A stretch of DNA of 23,186 bases from Oscillospiraceae bacterium. Lineage in GTDB: Bacteria; Bacillota; Clostridia; Oscillospirales; Ruminococcaceae. Below are positions 7,670 through 14,346 of the stretch, in pieces (position 1 is the first letter of the stretch; every line of letters starts with the position of its first letter). The stretch spans positions 1 through 23,186 of the forward strand of contig JAITFV010000192.1 of NCBI GenBank assembly GCA_031281115.1. Reading direction: 5' to 3'. The translations under genes were made by a program, and so were the position numbers. The notes beneath the pieces are model-generated. The model did not search any database, was not told the origin of the DNA, and was given only the letters and a program-made list of their open reading frames with translations.

Positions 7670-8269
7670 TCACCCAAACACCTTTGTCCACCACTCATAG
7701 ACCTTAAACCGTACTTCAATCCTTCCTCCGGTTTCGATGACTTCGCTCACCCCGGGCGAAAAGTAAGGCTCACTGCCTGTAACCGCCGGCAGACACAGCG
7801 GCGGGAAAACCACACACCACCAGTTTCTGCCCGCGCCCGCACCGATTGTAATGCGCAGCGCGGCGTAATTCCCTGCGGGCATTGTGATGTTCTCATAAAC
7901 GCGGGTAGTGAAATACATACTCACGAGCTCGGCGGTTACGTCGTAATCGTGTCCCTGCGCCGCCACGAACAAAGCGGCGCTTTTTTGTATTTCCGCAAGA
8001 TGAGTTTCCGCGATTTGCATTGCTTCGTCAAGCGTCCGTGTGCCGGCGAAGCGCATTTCCATATCTGCGATTATGAAGTCGCGGAGCTGTTCTTTGAGTC
8101 GCTGGTCTTTACAGCAGTCGGAATGAGGCAGAATATGCAATCGCAGAACCTCACCCCCGATAATTTCCGAGTATTCGGCAAAAGCCGTGAACGATGCTAA
8201 AAGCAGGGTCAGGCAGGTGCCGAGCAGCATAGAAACAGTTAAAAGATTACGCTTTTTCTTAAATGTCAT
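7670..8269 (-). CDS. spoIIR: Stage II sporulation protein R
   Basis: A 199-residue exported protein. In Bacillus and Clostridia, SpoIIR is made in the forespore and signals across the septum to SpoIIGA, which then processes pro-sigma-E in the mother cell. The N-terminus (residues 11-31) is a signal or anchor segment. The family marks are LRLHILPHSD near residue 42, MPAGNYAALRITIGAGAGRNWWCVVFPPLC, and a closing EVRFKVYEWW. The start ATG follows AAAGGAC at a spacing of about 10. It is monocistronic, and its upstream region carries two hairpins. A sigma-F promoter was looked for and not convincingly found. Its 3' end faces hicA. It is strong evidence that the organism sporulates or descends from a sporulating lineage. 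Confidence 0.95.
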   Translation of the reverse strand: MTFKKKRNLLTVSMLLGTCLTLLLASFTAFAEYSEIIGGEVLRLHILPHSDCCKDQRLKEQLRDFIIADMEMRFAGTRTLDEAMQIAETHLAEIQKSAALFVAAQGHDYDVTAELVSMYFTTRVYENITMPAGNYAALRITIGAGAGRNWWCVVFPPLCLPAVTGSEPYFSPGVSEVIETGGRIEVRFKVYEWWTKVFG

Positions 8270-8292
8270 GGTTTTTATGTCCTTTCGTCGGT

Positions 8293-8343
8293 GCGGTTCG
8301 CAAGCCGCGGAACCCTGTTATCCATTTTTTAAATGAATAACAG
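8293..8343. repeat. GC hairpin with CGCA loop plus AT-rich hairpin upstream of spoIIR
   Basis: GCGGTT/AGCCGC (8293-8298/8303-8308, one T/G pair, loop CGCA) is followed by a 13-position stem with one mismatch (8315-8327/8331-8343). The order, GC stem with CGCA loop and then a long AT palindrome, mirrors the right half of the element at 3340-3477, but the shared end sequences are absent. It could be a decayed relative, or leader or operator structure for spoIIR. Confidence 0.45.
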
Positions 8344-8366
8344 TATAAGTATTATTGACGGGTTTT

Positions 8367-8408
8367 AGGTTTGTAAACCTTGACATTGATTAACTTTTAG
8401 GGTATTAT
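8367..8408 (+). promoter_or_regulatory. Sigma-A promoter of the ECF sigma operon with a palindrome at the -35
   Basis: TTGACA (8380-8385), a 17-nt spacer and TATTAT (8403-8408). The palindrome AGGTTTGTAAACCT (8367-8380) ends on the first base of the -35, a good position for a repressor or activator. It starts the transcript of the sigma factor at 8527. Confidence 0.75.
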
Positions 8409-8458
8409 TAGAAGAGCAACCGCAAAATATTGTAATTTCTAAAAAATATTTACTAAAA

Positions 8459-8505
8459 AATGAAACTTTTTCATTAAAACCCCGTACTACTTAATTAGAC
8501 GGGGT
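8459..8505 (+). other. Two small hairpins in the leader of the sigma factor gene
   Basis: AATGAAA/TTTCATT (8459-8465/8469-8475) and ACCCCGT/ACGGGGT (8479-8485/8499-8505, 13-nt loop). The second ends about 10 nt before the ribosome binding site AGAGGT (8515-8520). They lie inside the predicted leader RNA and could affect translation. They do not resemble a riboswitch class I can name. Confidence 0.4.
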
Positions 8506-8526
8506 AAAGCGAAAAGAGGTGAGCCT

Positions 8527-9090
8527 TTGAGCGTAACCGGAACAAACCAGACTCCCCGCGACTTAGACGAATATTTCAATACGGTTTACGCTGACACCTT
8601 ACCGTCCGTGACCCGATATGTAATCAGCAAATGCGGAAACATCCTCGACATTGAGGATATTTTACAAAATATATATGCGCGGTTCTTCTCACGCATAAAG
8701 AAAAAAGGTTTTGGCGATATCGAAAGCGCAGAGGCTTTCCTTATAAATATAGCGAAGTTTGAAAGTAAGAACTACTTCGGAATCTTAAAAAAGCGCAACA
8801 GAACCTCGTCATTCTCGGACTACTCCGAGGAGCAGATGGTGGAAATCGAAGCAGAAATGTCCCGCAGCGACAAGAATTTAGAGGATGTTTTGTGCAACGA
8901 GCTGCTGGCAAGGCAAATCTTCGACGACATTACAAGCAGTGACCCCGAAACCGGCAAAATCTTCTATATGCATTTCGCGCTTGATATGAAGCTTGATGAG
9001 ATTGCCGCCGAACTTGAAATGAACCTCTCGTCGGTCAAGAACAAGCTTTACAGAACAATCGAGAGACAGAAGAAAAAATTCAACGTATAA
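8527..9090 (+). CDS. RNA polymerase sigma factor, ECF-like
   Basis: A 187-residue sigma-70 family protein of ECF size. Region 2 covers about residues 12-85, with DIEDILQNIYARFF as the region 2.1/2.2 helix. Region 4 covers about 125-185, with an ALDMKLDEIAAELEMNLSSVKNKLYRTIERQKK helix-turn-helix written here across two adjoining motifs. There is no region 1 or 3. A TTG start is used because AAAAGAGGT sits 6 nt before it and no ATG is near. It is driven by the promoter at 8380-8408 and is probably co-transcribed with the membrane protein at 9234, which would hold or release it. The target genes are unknown. The family call is secure; the ECF subgroup is not. Confidence 0.88.
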   Translation: MSVTGTNQTPRDLDEYFNTVYADTLPSVTRYVISKCGNILDIEDILQNIYARFFSRIKKKGFGDIESAEAFLINIAKFESKNYFGILKKRNRTSSFSDYSEEQMVEIEAEMSRSDKNLEDVLCNELLARQIFDDITSSDPETGKIFYMHFALDMKLDEIAAELEMNLSSVKNKLYRTIERQKKKFNV

Positions 9091-9233
9091 GACATGCGCT
9101 GTCAGCCGCAATAAACTCAAACGAATCTTAAAATTCGCTACACTCGTTAAAATATTTTACAAACTACGTACTTTGGTACTTTCATGGATTCCTCATACTT
9201 CCCAGGCACCATCATCTGAAAGGAGGACGCACT

Positions 9234-10934
9234 TTGATGAACAAGCATGATTTTTACAAAGAAATTATGTCGCAGTATACTTTCGACGAAAGCAAAATAC
9301 GCAGAAACGCCAAACGCGCGTCCTCCGCGTCATTTTTCTCGCAGATAACGAAGTCGAAGTGGCTGCCGCTTACGTCTGCCGCCGCAGTTTTCGCTGTTGT
9401 AGCGGCTGTGATGTTCGGTTATGTCCTTAATAACGGTATTGCTCCTCCTCCGCCTCCCCCGCTTCCGCCGACAACACCGGCAAATACGGTGAGCGAGGTT
9501 GTGCGCTGGAACGCTATGCCGGAGCAAGCAAACTTCATTGAGCATTTCGGGCTTTTTGAAGAGCAAATCGAGATGTATATCTCTTTCGCAGAGCCGATGA
9601 CGCTTGAAGAATTAGATTTGGTTTTAGAGTCGTTCGCTTCTGACGACGGCAGTGTTCAGTTAATCGCGCTTTGGCACGGCGAACTGATGGGCATTGAGGT
9701 ACCTGAGGTACGACAGTTTGCGTTCTTTGACGGCGCGAGAGTCCTTGCAAGCGGCGGTTTATACTCGGAACTCAACGGACATCCCGCATTTATAGCTGTC
9801 GAATTCGGCGGCATAATTGACGAAGAAACCTTCAGACCTTTGACGATGATTCCGGATGATTTTGAGGAAACTGCGGAAACGCCGCCTGTAACAGATATTC
9901 CTGAACTGGAACAGCCCAATCCCCCTGAAGAACCCGACGACCCGTTTGTTGAAATTTTACCGCCGGGCGGCGATGTAACCCCTCCCGAAATTGAAGATGA
10001 CCCTGTAAACCCCGAAGAACCAATCGTTATACCATATGACGACGGATTCATTGAACTTGATATAAGCGGCGCGGTAAGCGTAAACTTTATAAACGGCAAC
10101 AGGTTCGTGCTGACGACCGGAAGCCAAGTGTTGTTATACGAAATTATAACAGACGCAGACGGAATTAATACCCTGACGGCAATCTCCGGTTTCGTCACGG
10201 TAAATCCGCAGGTAATATACATTGATAATCAAACAGGTACGCTTCTTATTACAGGCGGAGACGCTTTCGGGCGAATCACTACCCTCTTCCTCGCGGAAGG
10301 AGAGAGCGGCGAGTTGAGACAGATTGATACCAATGTTTTAGTGCAGAACGGTGAAGAAATACGCACAGCACTCGTAAGGAACGGCGAGATTATCTTACGC
10401 ACAAGAAACGACAGCGAGAGCGCAATTTACACCGCGGGCAGAAACGGCGGATTCGTACTGAACAAAATTGAAGAAACTAACGGCACTCTCGTTATCCTCG
10501 GCTTCACAGACAACGGCTTTAAATATGCGCGGATTACAGACGGCGTAACAACAATCTTTAACCACAGCACTATCGGATTTTTCAGCGAGGAAATCGACCT
10601 CGGATTCTCTGAGCTTGAGGGCGCGCTCCGCTTCACAAGGAGCAATGACGGCAGTAACTTTGCGGTCATTACCGACAGCGGCACATATGTTTGGAATGCT
10701 GCAGCCGGCGCACTCACAGAAAATTCAATCAGCTCAACTTCCATCAGATTCCACGGTCATTCGGCGAATGCAATTTGCGACGAGTGGGGCAACTGGTTCA
10801 TTATTCAAGGTACCGAGCTGATTAATGTAACTGAAGAAGAAGCGAACGCACTTGCGCGCAAACCCGTGTTCTCAATTTCATACAGGCTCTCCGAAATTAA
10901 CCCGTGGTCGGTGATAATCGAAATAGTCTCATAA
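9234..10934 (+). CDS. Single-pass membrane protein, probable partner or anti-sigma of the ECF factor
   Basis: About 566 residues. A short, basic, helix-prone inside segment (1-42) is followed by one membrane helix (about 43-67), a run of prolines (about 71-78), and a large outside part. Residues 79-200 form one alpha/beta region. Residues 210-265 are a Pro/Glu/Asp-rich linker. The remaining 300 are beta-rich with repeated short strands (for example VLLYEI, TLLITGG, EIILRTR), perhaps a beta-propeller. The short inside tail followed by a TM fits an anti-sigma or sigma-linked sensor, but no ZAS-type His/Cys motif is seen. AGGAGG at 9221-9226 serves TTG 9234 (7 nt) or ATG 9237 (10 nt). The 143-nt gap from the sigma gene shows no clear promoter. 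A terminator follows. I do not recognise the family. Confidence 0.7.
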   Translation: MMNKHDFYKEIMSQYTFDESKIRRNAKRASSASFFSQITKSKWLPLTSAAAVFAVVAAVMFGYVLNNGIAPPPPPPLPPTTPANTVSEVVRWNAMPEQANFIEHFGLFEEQIEMYISFAEPMTLEELDLVLESFASDDGSVQLIALWHGELMGIEVPEVRQFAFFDGARVLASGGLYSELNGHPAFIAVEFGGIIDEETFRPLTMIPDDFEETAETPPVTDIPELEQPNPPEEPDDPFVEILPPGGDVTPPEIEDDPVNPEEPIVIPYDDGFIELDISGAVSVNFINGNRFVLTTGSQVLLYEIITDADGINTLTAISGFVTVNPQVIYIDNQTGTLLITGGDAFGRITTLFLAEGESGELRQIDTNVLVQNGEEIRTALVRNGEIILRTRNDSESAIYTAGRNGGFVLNKIEETNGTLVILGFTDNGFKYARITDGVTTIFNHSTIGFFSEEIDLGFSELEGALRFTRSNDGSNFAVITDSGTYVWNAAAGALTENSISSTSIRFHGHSANAICDEWGNWFIIQGTELINVTEEEANALARKPVFSISYRLSEINPWSVIIEIVS

Positions 10935-10963
10935 TCGTTTATAAAATTCATGCAAAATTACAG

Positions 10964-10992
10964 CCCGCAGGGAAAGATTCCTGCGGGTTTTT
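10964..10992 (+). terminator. Rho-independent terminator of the sigma operon
   Basis: A 10-bp stem, CCCGCAGGGA with TTCCTGCGGG (one G/T pair; 10964-10973/10978-10987), has an AAGA loop and is followed by TTTTT (10988-10992). It lies 29 nt after the upstream stop. The minus-strand flank is moderately T-rich, so it may also end the convergent gene at 11011. Confidence 0.9.
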
Positions 10993-11010
10993 CAATCAAT
11001 CACAGCGCCA

Positions 11011-13551
11011 TCACGCCGTCACAATCCCTGCCGCCGCCTGTAAATTCAACTTCTCCACCGCCGCTTCCCGCATTTTATACTTCATGATTTTCCCTGCCGC
11101 ATTCATCGGGAATTCGTTCACGAAGTCAATATATTTCGGGACTTTATGTTTTGCTATCCTCGCTATGGTAAACTCTTTAATTTCGTCTTTAAGCGTATCG
11201 CTCGCTTCAATGCCGTCCTTGAGGATTACACACGCCATGATTTCCTCGCCGTAGTCTTTTGACGGTACGCCGATTACCTGCACATCGCGAACGTTCGGGT
11301 TCGTGTACAGGAAATCCTCGATTTCTTTAGGATAAATATTTTCGCCGCCGCGGATAATCATGTCGCGTATTCTGCCCGTGATTTTGTAATAGCCGTCCCG
11401 GCTGCGCCGCCGCGCAAGGTCACCGGTGTGAAGCCAGCCGTCCTCATCAATCGCCGCCGCTGTCGCCTCCGTCATTTTATAATACCCCTTCATGATATTG
11501 TAGCCTCTTGCACAAAGCTCGCCGTCGGTATCGTCGGGGAGTTCTTCATTTGTTGCGGGGTCAACGATTTTCACCTCTACGCCGAAAATCTTGCCGCCGA
11601 CAGTGTTTACGCGCGCTTCTACGCTGTCCGATGTCTTGCTCATAGTAATCGCGGGGCTGCTTTCTGTCTGCCCGTAAGTAATGCAGATTTCGTTCATATT
11701 CATTTTGTTAAGCACGTCCTCCATGACTTTTACCGGACATGGCGAGCCTGCCATTATGCCTGTGCGGGCATGCGAGAAATCGGTTTTCGCGAAGTCGGCG
11801 TGTTCAAGCATCGCGATAAACATGGTCGGTACGCCGTGACACGCTGTAATCGCGTTGTCATTTATGCATTTCAGTGCTTTTGCGGGAGAGTACGCAGTAA
11901 TCGGGAACATCGCCGCGCCGTGGGTCATCGAAGCCGTCATGCCGAGCACCATACCGAAGCAATGGAACATAGGCACATGAATTAAAAGTTTATCGTAATT
12001 CGAGAAATCAAGGCAGTCGCCGATTGCCTTTCCGTTATTGACAACGTTGTAATGAGTAAGCATAACGCCTTTCGGGAAGCCTGTTGTGCCGCTTGTGTAC
12101 TGCATATTGCAGACTTCGTGCGTGTCAAGCGACAACTGCCGTGAACGCACGGTCGCTGCTGCGGCTTCATCGTCTTTCGCTGAGTCAAACGCTTCTTCCC
12201 ACGTGTAACAGCCGTCCTGCTTTGAGTCTATAGTAATTATATTTTTTAAAACCGGCAGACGCTTGCTGTTAAGCTGTCCGGGCTTAGAAGCTGCGAGTTC
12301 CGGGCAGATTTCTTTCAGAATCGAAACATAGTCCGAGTCACGGAAGCCGTCAATCATAACTAAAGTATGCGTGTCTGACTGCCTCAGGAGATATTCAGCT
12401 TCATGGATTTTATAAGCCGTGTTGACAGTAACAAGCACTGCGCCGATTTTTGTAGCCGCCCAAAATGTTATAAACCATTGCGGCACGTTAGTAGCCCAAA
12501 TAGCAACGTGTGAACCTTTTTCTACACCCATTTTCACGAGTGCGGCGGCGAATCTGTCAACATCTTCGCGGAACTCTTTGTATGTGCGGGTGTAATCGAA
12601 GCCTTCTTCCGTGTATTTAAACGCTAACCGGTCGGGAAATTCAAGGCAGATTCTGTCAAGCACATCGGGGAAAGTTTCACTTATAAACGTTTCTTTTTCC
12701 CACGGATAGAAGCCGGTGCCGCGCTCATCGGCATACAGTGAACGTTTTTTAACCGTCCACGGTTCCATATATCGTGCGTAGTGCGGGAAAACAATGCCCG
12801 CATCTTCTAAGTTTTCTGCCCAGCGTTTGACCCATTCGAGCGAGATATAGCCATCGTAGCCGCTTTTTTCAAGAGCGCGGAGCATTTCGGGAATCGGCAG
12901 GTCTCCCTCGCCCATTAAACGATAATTGGGTTTGCTGTCAATCATTACGCTGTCTTTAGTATGAACGTACTTGATATATTTCCCGAGATTTTCTATGGTT
13001 TCCGCGCCGCTTTCACCGAAATAACGGAAAGGGTGGTGCATATCCCACAAAGCCGCGACAAAAGGCGAGTTTACGGAATCTAATAATTTCCGCAAACGCT
13101 TTGTATCGGCGTAAACGCCGTTGGTTTCCACCAAAAGCCGGGAGCCGCCTGATTCTGCGATTTTCGCAAGGGATTTAAGTTCATTTATAATAAATTCATC
13201 GTCAACCTCTCCGGTTACGTGCGGTTCTGCATCGGCGAGTATGCGGATGTAAGGCGTACCGAGTTTTGCCGCGAGCCCGACATACTGCTCAATTTCTGCA
13301 TGGTTTTCCGCGCTTTTTCCCTTAAATTTAAGCGGGCAGCCGGAAGAAAGGCAGGGGATTTCGAGTCCTGTGCGTTTCAGGGTTTGTTTAGTTTTTTCGA
13401 TGTCTTCCGAGAACGGTTTTGCCTTCACGGCGAATATATTGTCGCCGAGCCCACGGATTTCAATCCCGTTAAAGCCGAGGTCGGCAGCCATCGTGTAAAT
13501 ATCGCTCCACGAGAATTCGGGGCAGGCGAGGGTTGAAAAACTGATTTTCAT
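11011..13551 (-). CDS. Fusion: xylose-isomerase-like TIM barrel and AMP-forming acyl-CoA synthetase
   Basis: An 846-residue cytosolic protein with two enzyme parts in one frame. Residues 1-265 are a sugar isomerase/epimerase (AP-endonuclease-2) barrel that keeps the likely metal ligands: Glu in LLVETNG, Asp/His in WDMHHP, His in YVHTKD, Glu in ISLEW. Residues about 285-846 are an ANL-superfamily synthetase: the P-loop YTSGTTGFPKG (about 485-495), TYGQTESSP (about 625), GWLHTGDLA (about 704), the hinge GRIRDMIIRGGENIYPKE (from 727), and the catalytic Lys of AAGKIMKYK (about 821). The synthetase part resembles FadD-type medium- or long-chain ligases; the barrel's substrate is unknown. The start follows AAGGAAGG, with a promoter at 13590-13619. 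It is monocistronic. No stop or frame change is seen at the junction, so the fusion looks genuine. Confidence 0.9.
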   Translation of the reverse strand: MKISFSTLACPEFSWSDIYTMAADLGFNGIEIRGLGDNIFAVKAKPFSEDIEKTKQTLKRTGLEIPCLSSGCPLKFKGKSAENHAEIEQYVGLAAKLGTPYIRILADAEPHVTGEVDDEFIINELKSLAKIAESGGSRLLVETNGVYADTKRLRKLLDSVNSPFVAALWDMHHPFRYFGESGAETIENLGKYIKYVHTKDSVMIDSKPNYRLMGEGDLPIPEMLRALEKSGYDGYISLEWVKRWAENLEDAGIVFPHYARYMEPWTVKKRSLYADERGTGFYPWEKETFISETFPDVLDRICLEFPDRLAFKYTEEGFDYTRTYKEFREDVDRFAAALVKMGVEKGSHVAIWATNVPQWFITFWAATKIGAVLVTVNTAYKIHEAEYLLRQSDTHTLVMIDGFRDSDYVSILKEICPELAASKPGQLNSKRLPVLKNIITIDSKQDGCYTWEEAFDSAKDDEAAAATVRSRQLSLDTHEVCNMQYTSGTTGFPKGVMLTHYNVVNNGKAIGDCLDFSNYDKLLIHVPMFHCFGMVLGMTASMTHGAAMFPITAYSPAKALKCINDNAITACHGVPTMFIAMLEHADFAKTDFSHARTGIMAGSPCPVKVMEDVLNKMNMNEICITYGQTESSPAITMSKTSDSVEARVNTVGGKIFGVEVKIVDPATNEELPDDTDGELCARGYNIMKGYYKMTEATAAAIDEDGWLHTGDLARRRSRDGYYKITGRIRDMIIRGGENIYPKEIEDFLYTNPNVRDVQVIGVPSKDYGEEIMACVILKDGIEASDTLKDEIKEFTIARIAKHKVPKYIDFVNEFPMNAAGKIMKYKMREAAVEKLNLQAAAGIVTA

Positions 13552-13589
13552 TTTTAGTATCCTTCCTTTGTTTTCTGTATATCAAAAAT

Positions 13590-13619
13590 ATTTTAACATA
13601 TTTAAGGCATAATTGTCAA
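13590..13619 (-). promoter_or_regulatory. Sigma-A promoter of the barrel-synthetase fusion gene
   Basis: On the minus strand TTGACA (13619-13614), an 18-nt spacer and TAAAAT (13595-13590) stand about 40 nt upstream of the ATG at 13551. The -35 lies only 14 bp outside the left end of the palindromic element at 13633. Confidence 0.75.
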
Positions 13620-13632
13620 GATTATTTCGCAG

Positions 13633-13757
13633 TATAGTCGTTTAACTTAACAGTAGACAAAACTGATTTTCGTGGTTCTCCCCGCCGCAGGCGGGGAGAA
13701 CCACAGAGAATTACCTACTGTTTACTTCCAAGTAATATAATATTCTAAAGGACTATA
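13633..13757. repeat. MITE-like palindromic element, copy 2
   Basis: A 125-bp stretch whose left end TATAGTCGTTTA and right end TAAAGGACTATA are inverted repeats with one mismatch. Left and right ends match those of the element at 3340-3477 (16/18 and 12/12). Inside, an 8-bp outer pair AACAGTAG/CTACTGTT (13649-13656/13715-13722) encloses a perfect 15-bp GC-rich stem, GTGGTTCTCCCCGCC (13672-13686), with its complement at 13690-13704 and a GCA loop. The borders are compatible with a TA duplication. There is no ORF. It fills most of the gap between two divergent promoters; the rest of 13552-13842 holds only those promoters and leaders. Confidence 0.6.
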
Positions 13758-13781
13758 TATTGCAAAATAAGCGTGTCACCA

Positions 13782-13810
13782 TTGACAAGTACTGTTATCT
13801 ATGGTAAAAT
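13782..13810 (+). promoter_or_regulatory. Sigma-A promoter of the lipoprotein-glgP pair
   Basis: TTGACA (13782-13787), a 17-nt spacer and TAAAAT (13805-13810). The ATG at 13801 lies within this promoter and so cannot be the start. The promoter begins 24 bp after the palindromic element. Confidence 0.8.
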
Positions 13811-13842
13811 TCAAATTGCAAGACATGAAAGGCGGAAAAAAC

Positions 13843-14310
13843 ATGAAAAAAGCAATTGCTTTGCTTTTGGCAGGAGTAATGCTGCTTTCAGCGTGCGGAA
13901 GCGGAGAAACCGAATTGGCAGAACAGGAGACAGACGACCCTATTCCGGTTGCTGTTCCGGAAAATTCGATTGAGGTTGATTTATGGGGACGCGGGCTGAC
14001 GAACGAAGAGTTCGCCGGGATGATAGAAAGCGGCGAGATTCCGCAGAACGTAACCCGATTATTCTTAGTGGGAAATAAGGTCAGCGATTTTTCTCTTTTG
14101 CGCGGCTTCCCCGATTTGGTTCATTTGGATTTAGCGGGAAGTGAGCTTGATGATGTTTCAGGTCTTGCCGGATTTACAAACTTAATTTACCTTAACTTAG
14201 AATCAAACCCGCTCACCGAGAGCCAAATTGAGGAATTGCAAGCTGCGTTGCCGAATTGCCGTATAAATATTGAAATTACTATACCCGGAGGACAACCAAG
14301 TTTGGAATAA
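13843..14310 (+). CDS. Leucine-rich repeat lipoprotein
   Basis: A 155-residue predicted lipoprotein. The signal peptide MKKAIALLLAGVMLLSAC ends in the lipobox LSAC with lipidated Cys18, followed by an acidic linker. About residues 60-130 carry three leucine-rich repeats (VTRLFLVGNKVSDFSLL, LVHLDLAGSELDDVSGL, LIYLNLESNPLTESQ) of the internalin/protein-phosphatase type. It should be anchored on the outer face of the membrane and bind protein partners; no enzyme is visible. ATG 13843 was chosen over in-frame ATGs at 13801 and 13825 because the signal peptide starts there, GGCGG lies about 7 nt upstream, and 13801 is inside the promoter. glgP follows after 36 nt without a terminator, so the two are probably co-transcribed, although their functions do not obviously connect. 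Confidence 0.82.
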   Translation: MKKAIALLLAGVMLLSACGSGETELAEQETDDPIPVAVPENSIEVDLWGRGLTNEEFAGMIESGEIPQNVTRLFLVGNKVSDFSLLRGFPDLVHLDLAGSELDDVSGLAGFTNLIYLNLESNPLTESQIEELQAALPNCRINIEITIPGGQPSLE

Positions 14311-14346
14311 AGTGCAATCGAAGCGAAGAAAGGACTTAATGAAAAT

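Noticed and set aside
8270..8400. Sigma-F promoter for spoIIR
   Set aside because: Only a partial -10-like GGATAACA and no matching -35 at the right spacing were found.
9656..10222. 188-codon minus-strand frame rich in Ser/Gly
   Set aside because: Low-complexity mirror of the Pro/Glu/Asp-rich linker of the membrane protein gene; no start signals.
11428..11985. 185-codon plus-strand frame inside the fusion gene
   Set aside because: Antisense to the acyl-CoA synthetase domain, Arg/His/Cys-rich in the way shadow frames are; no ribosome site.
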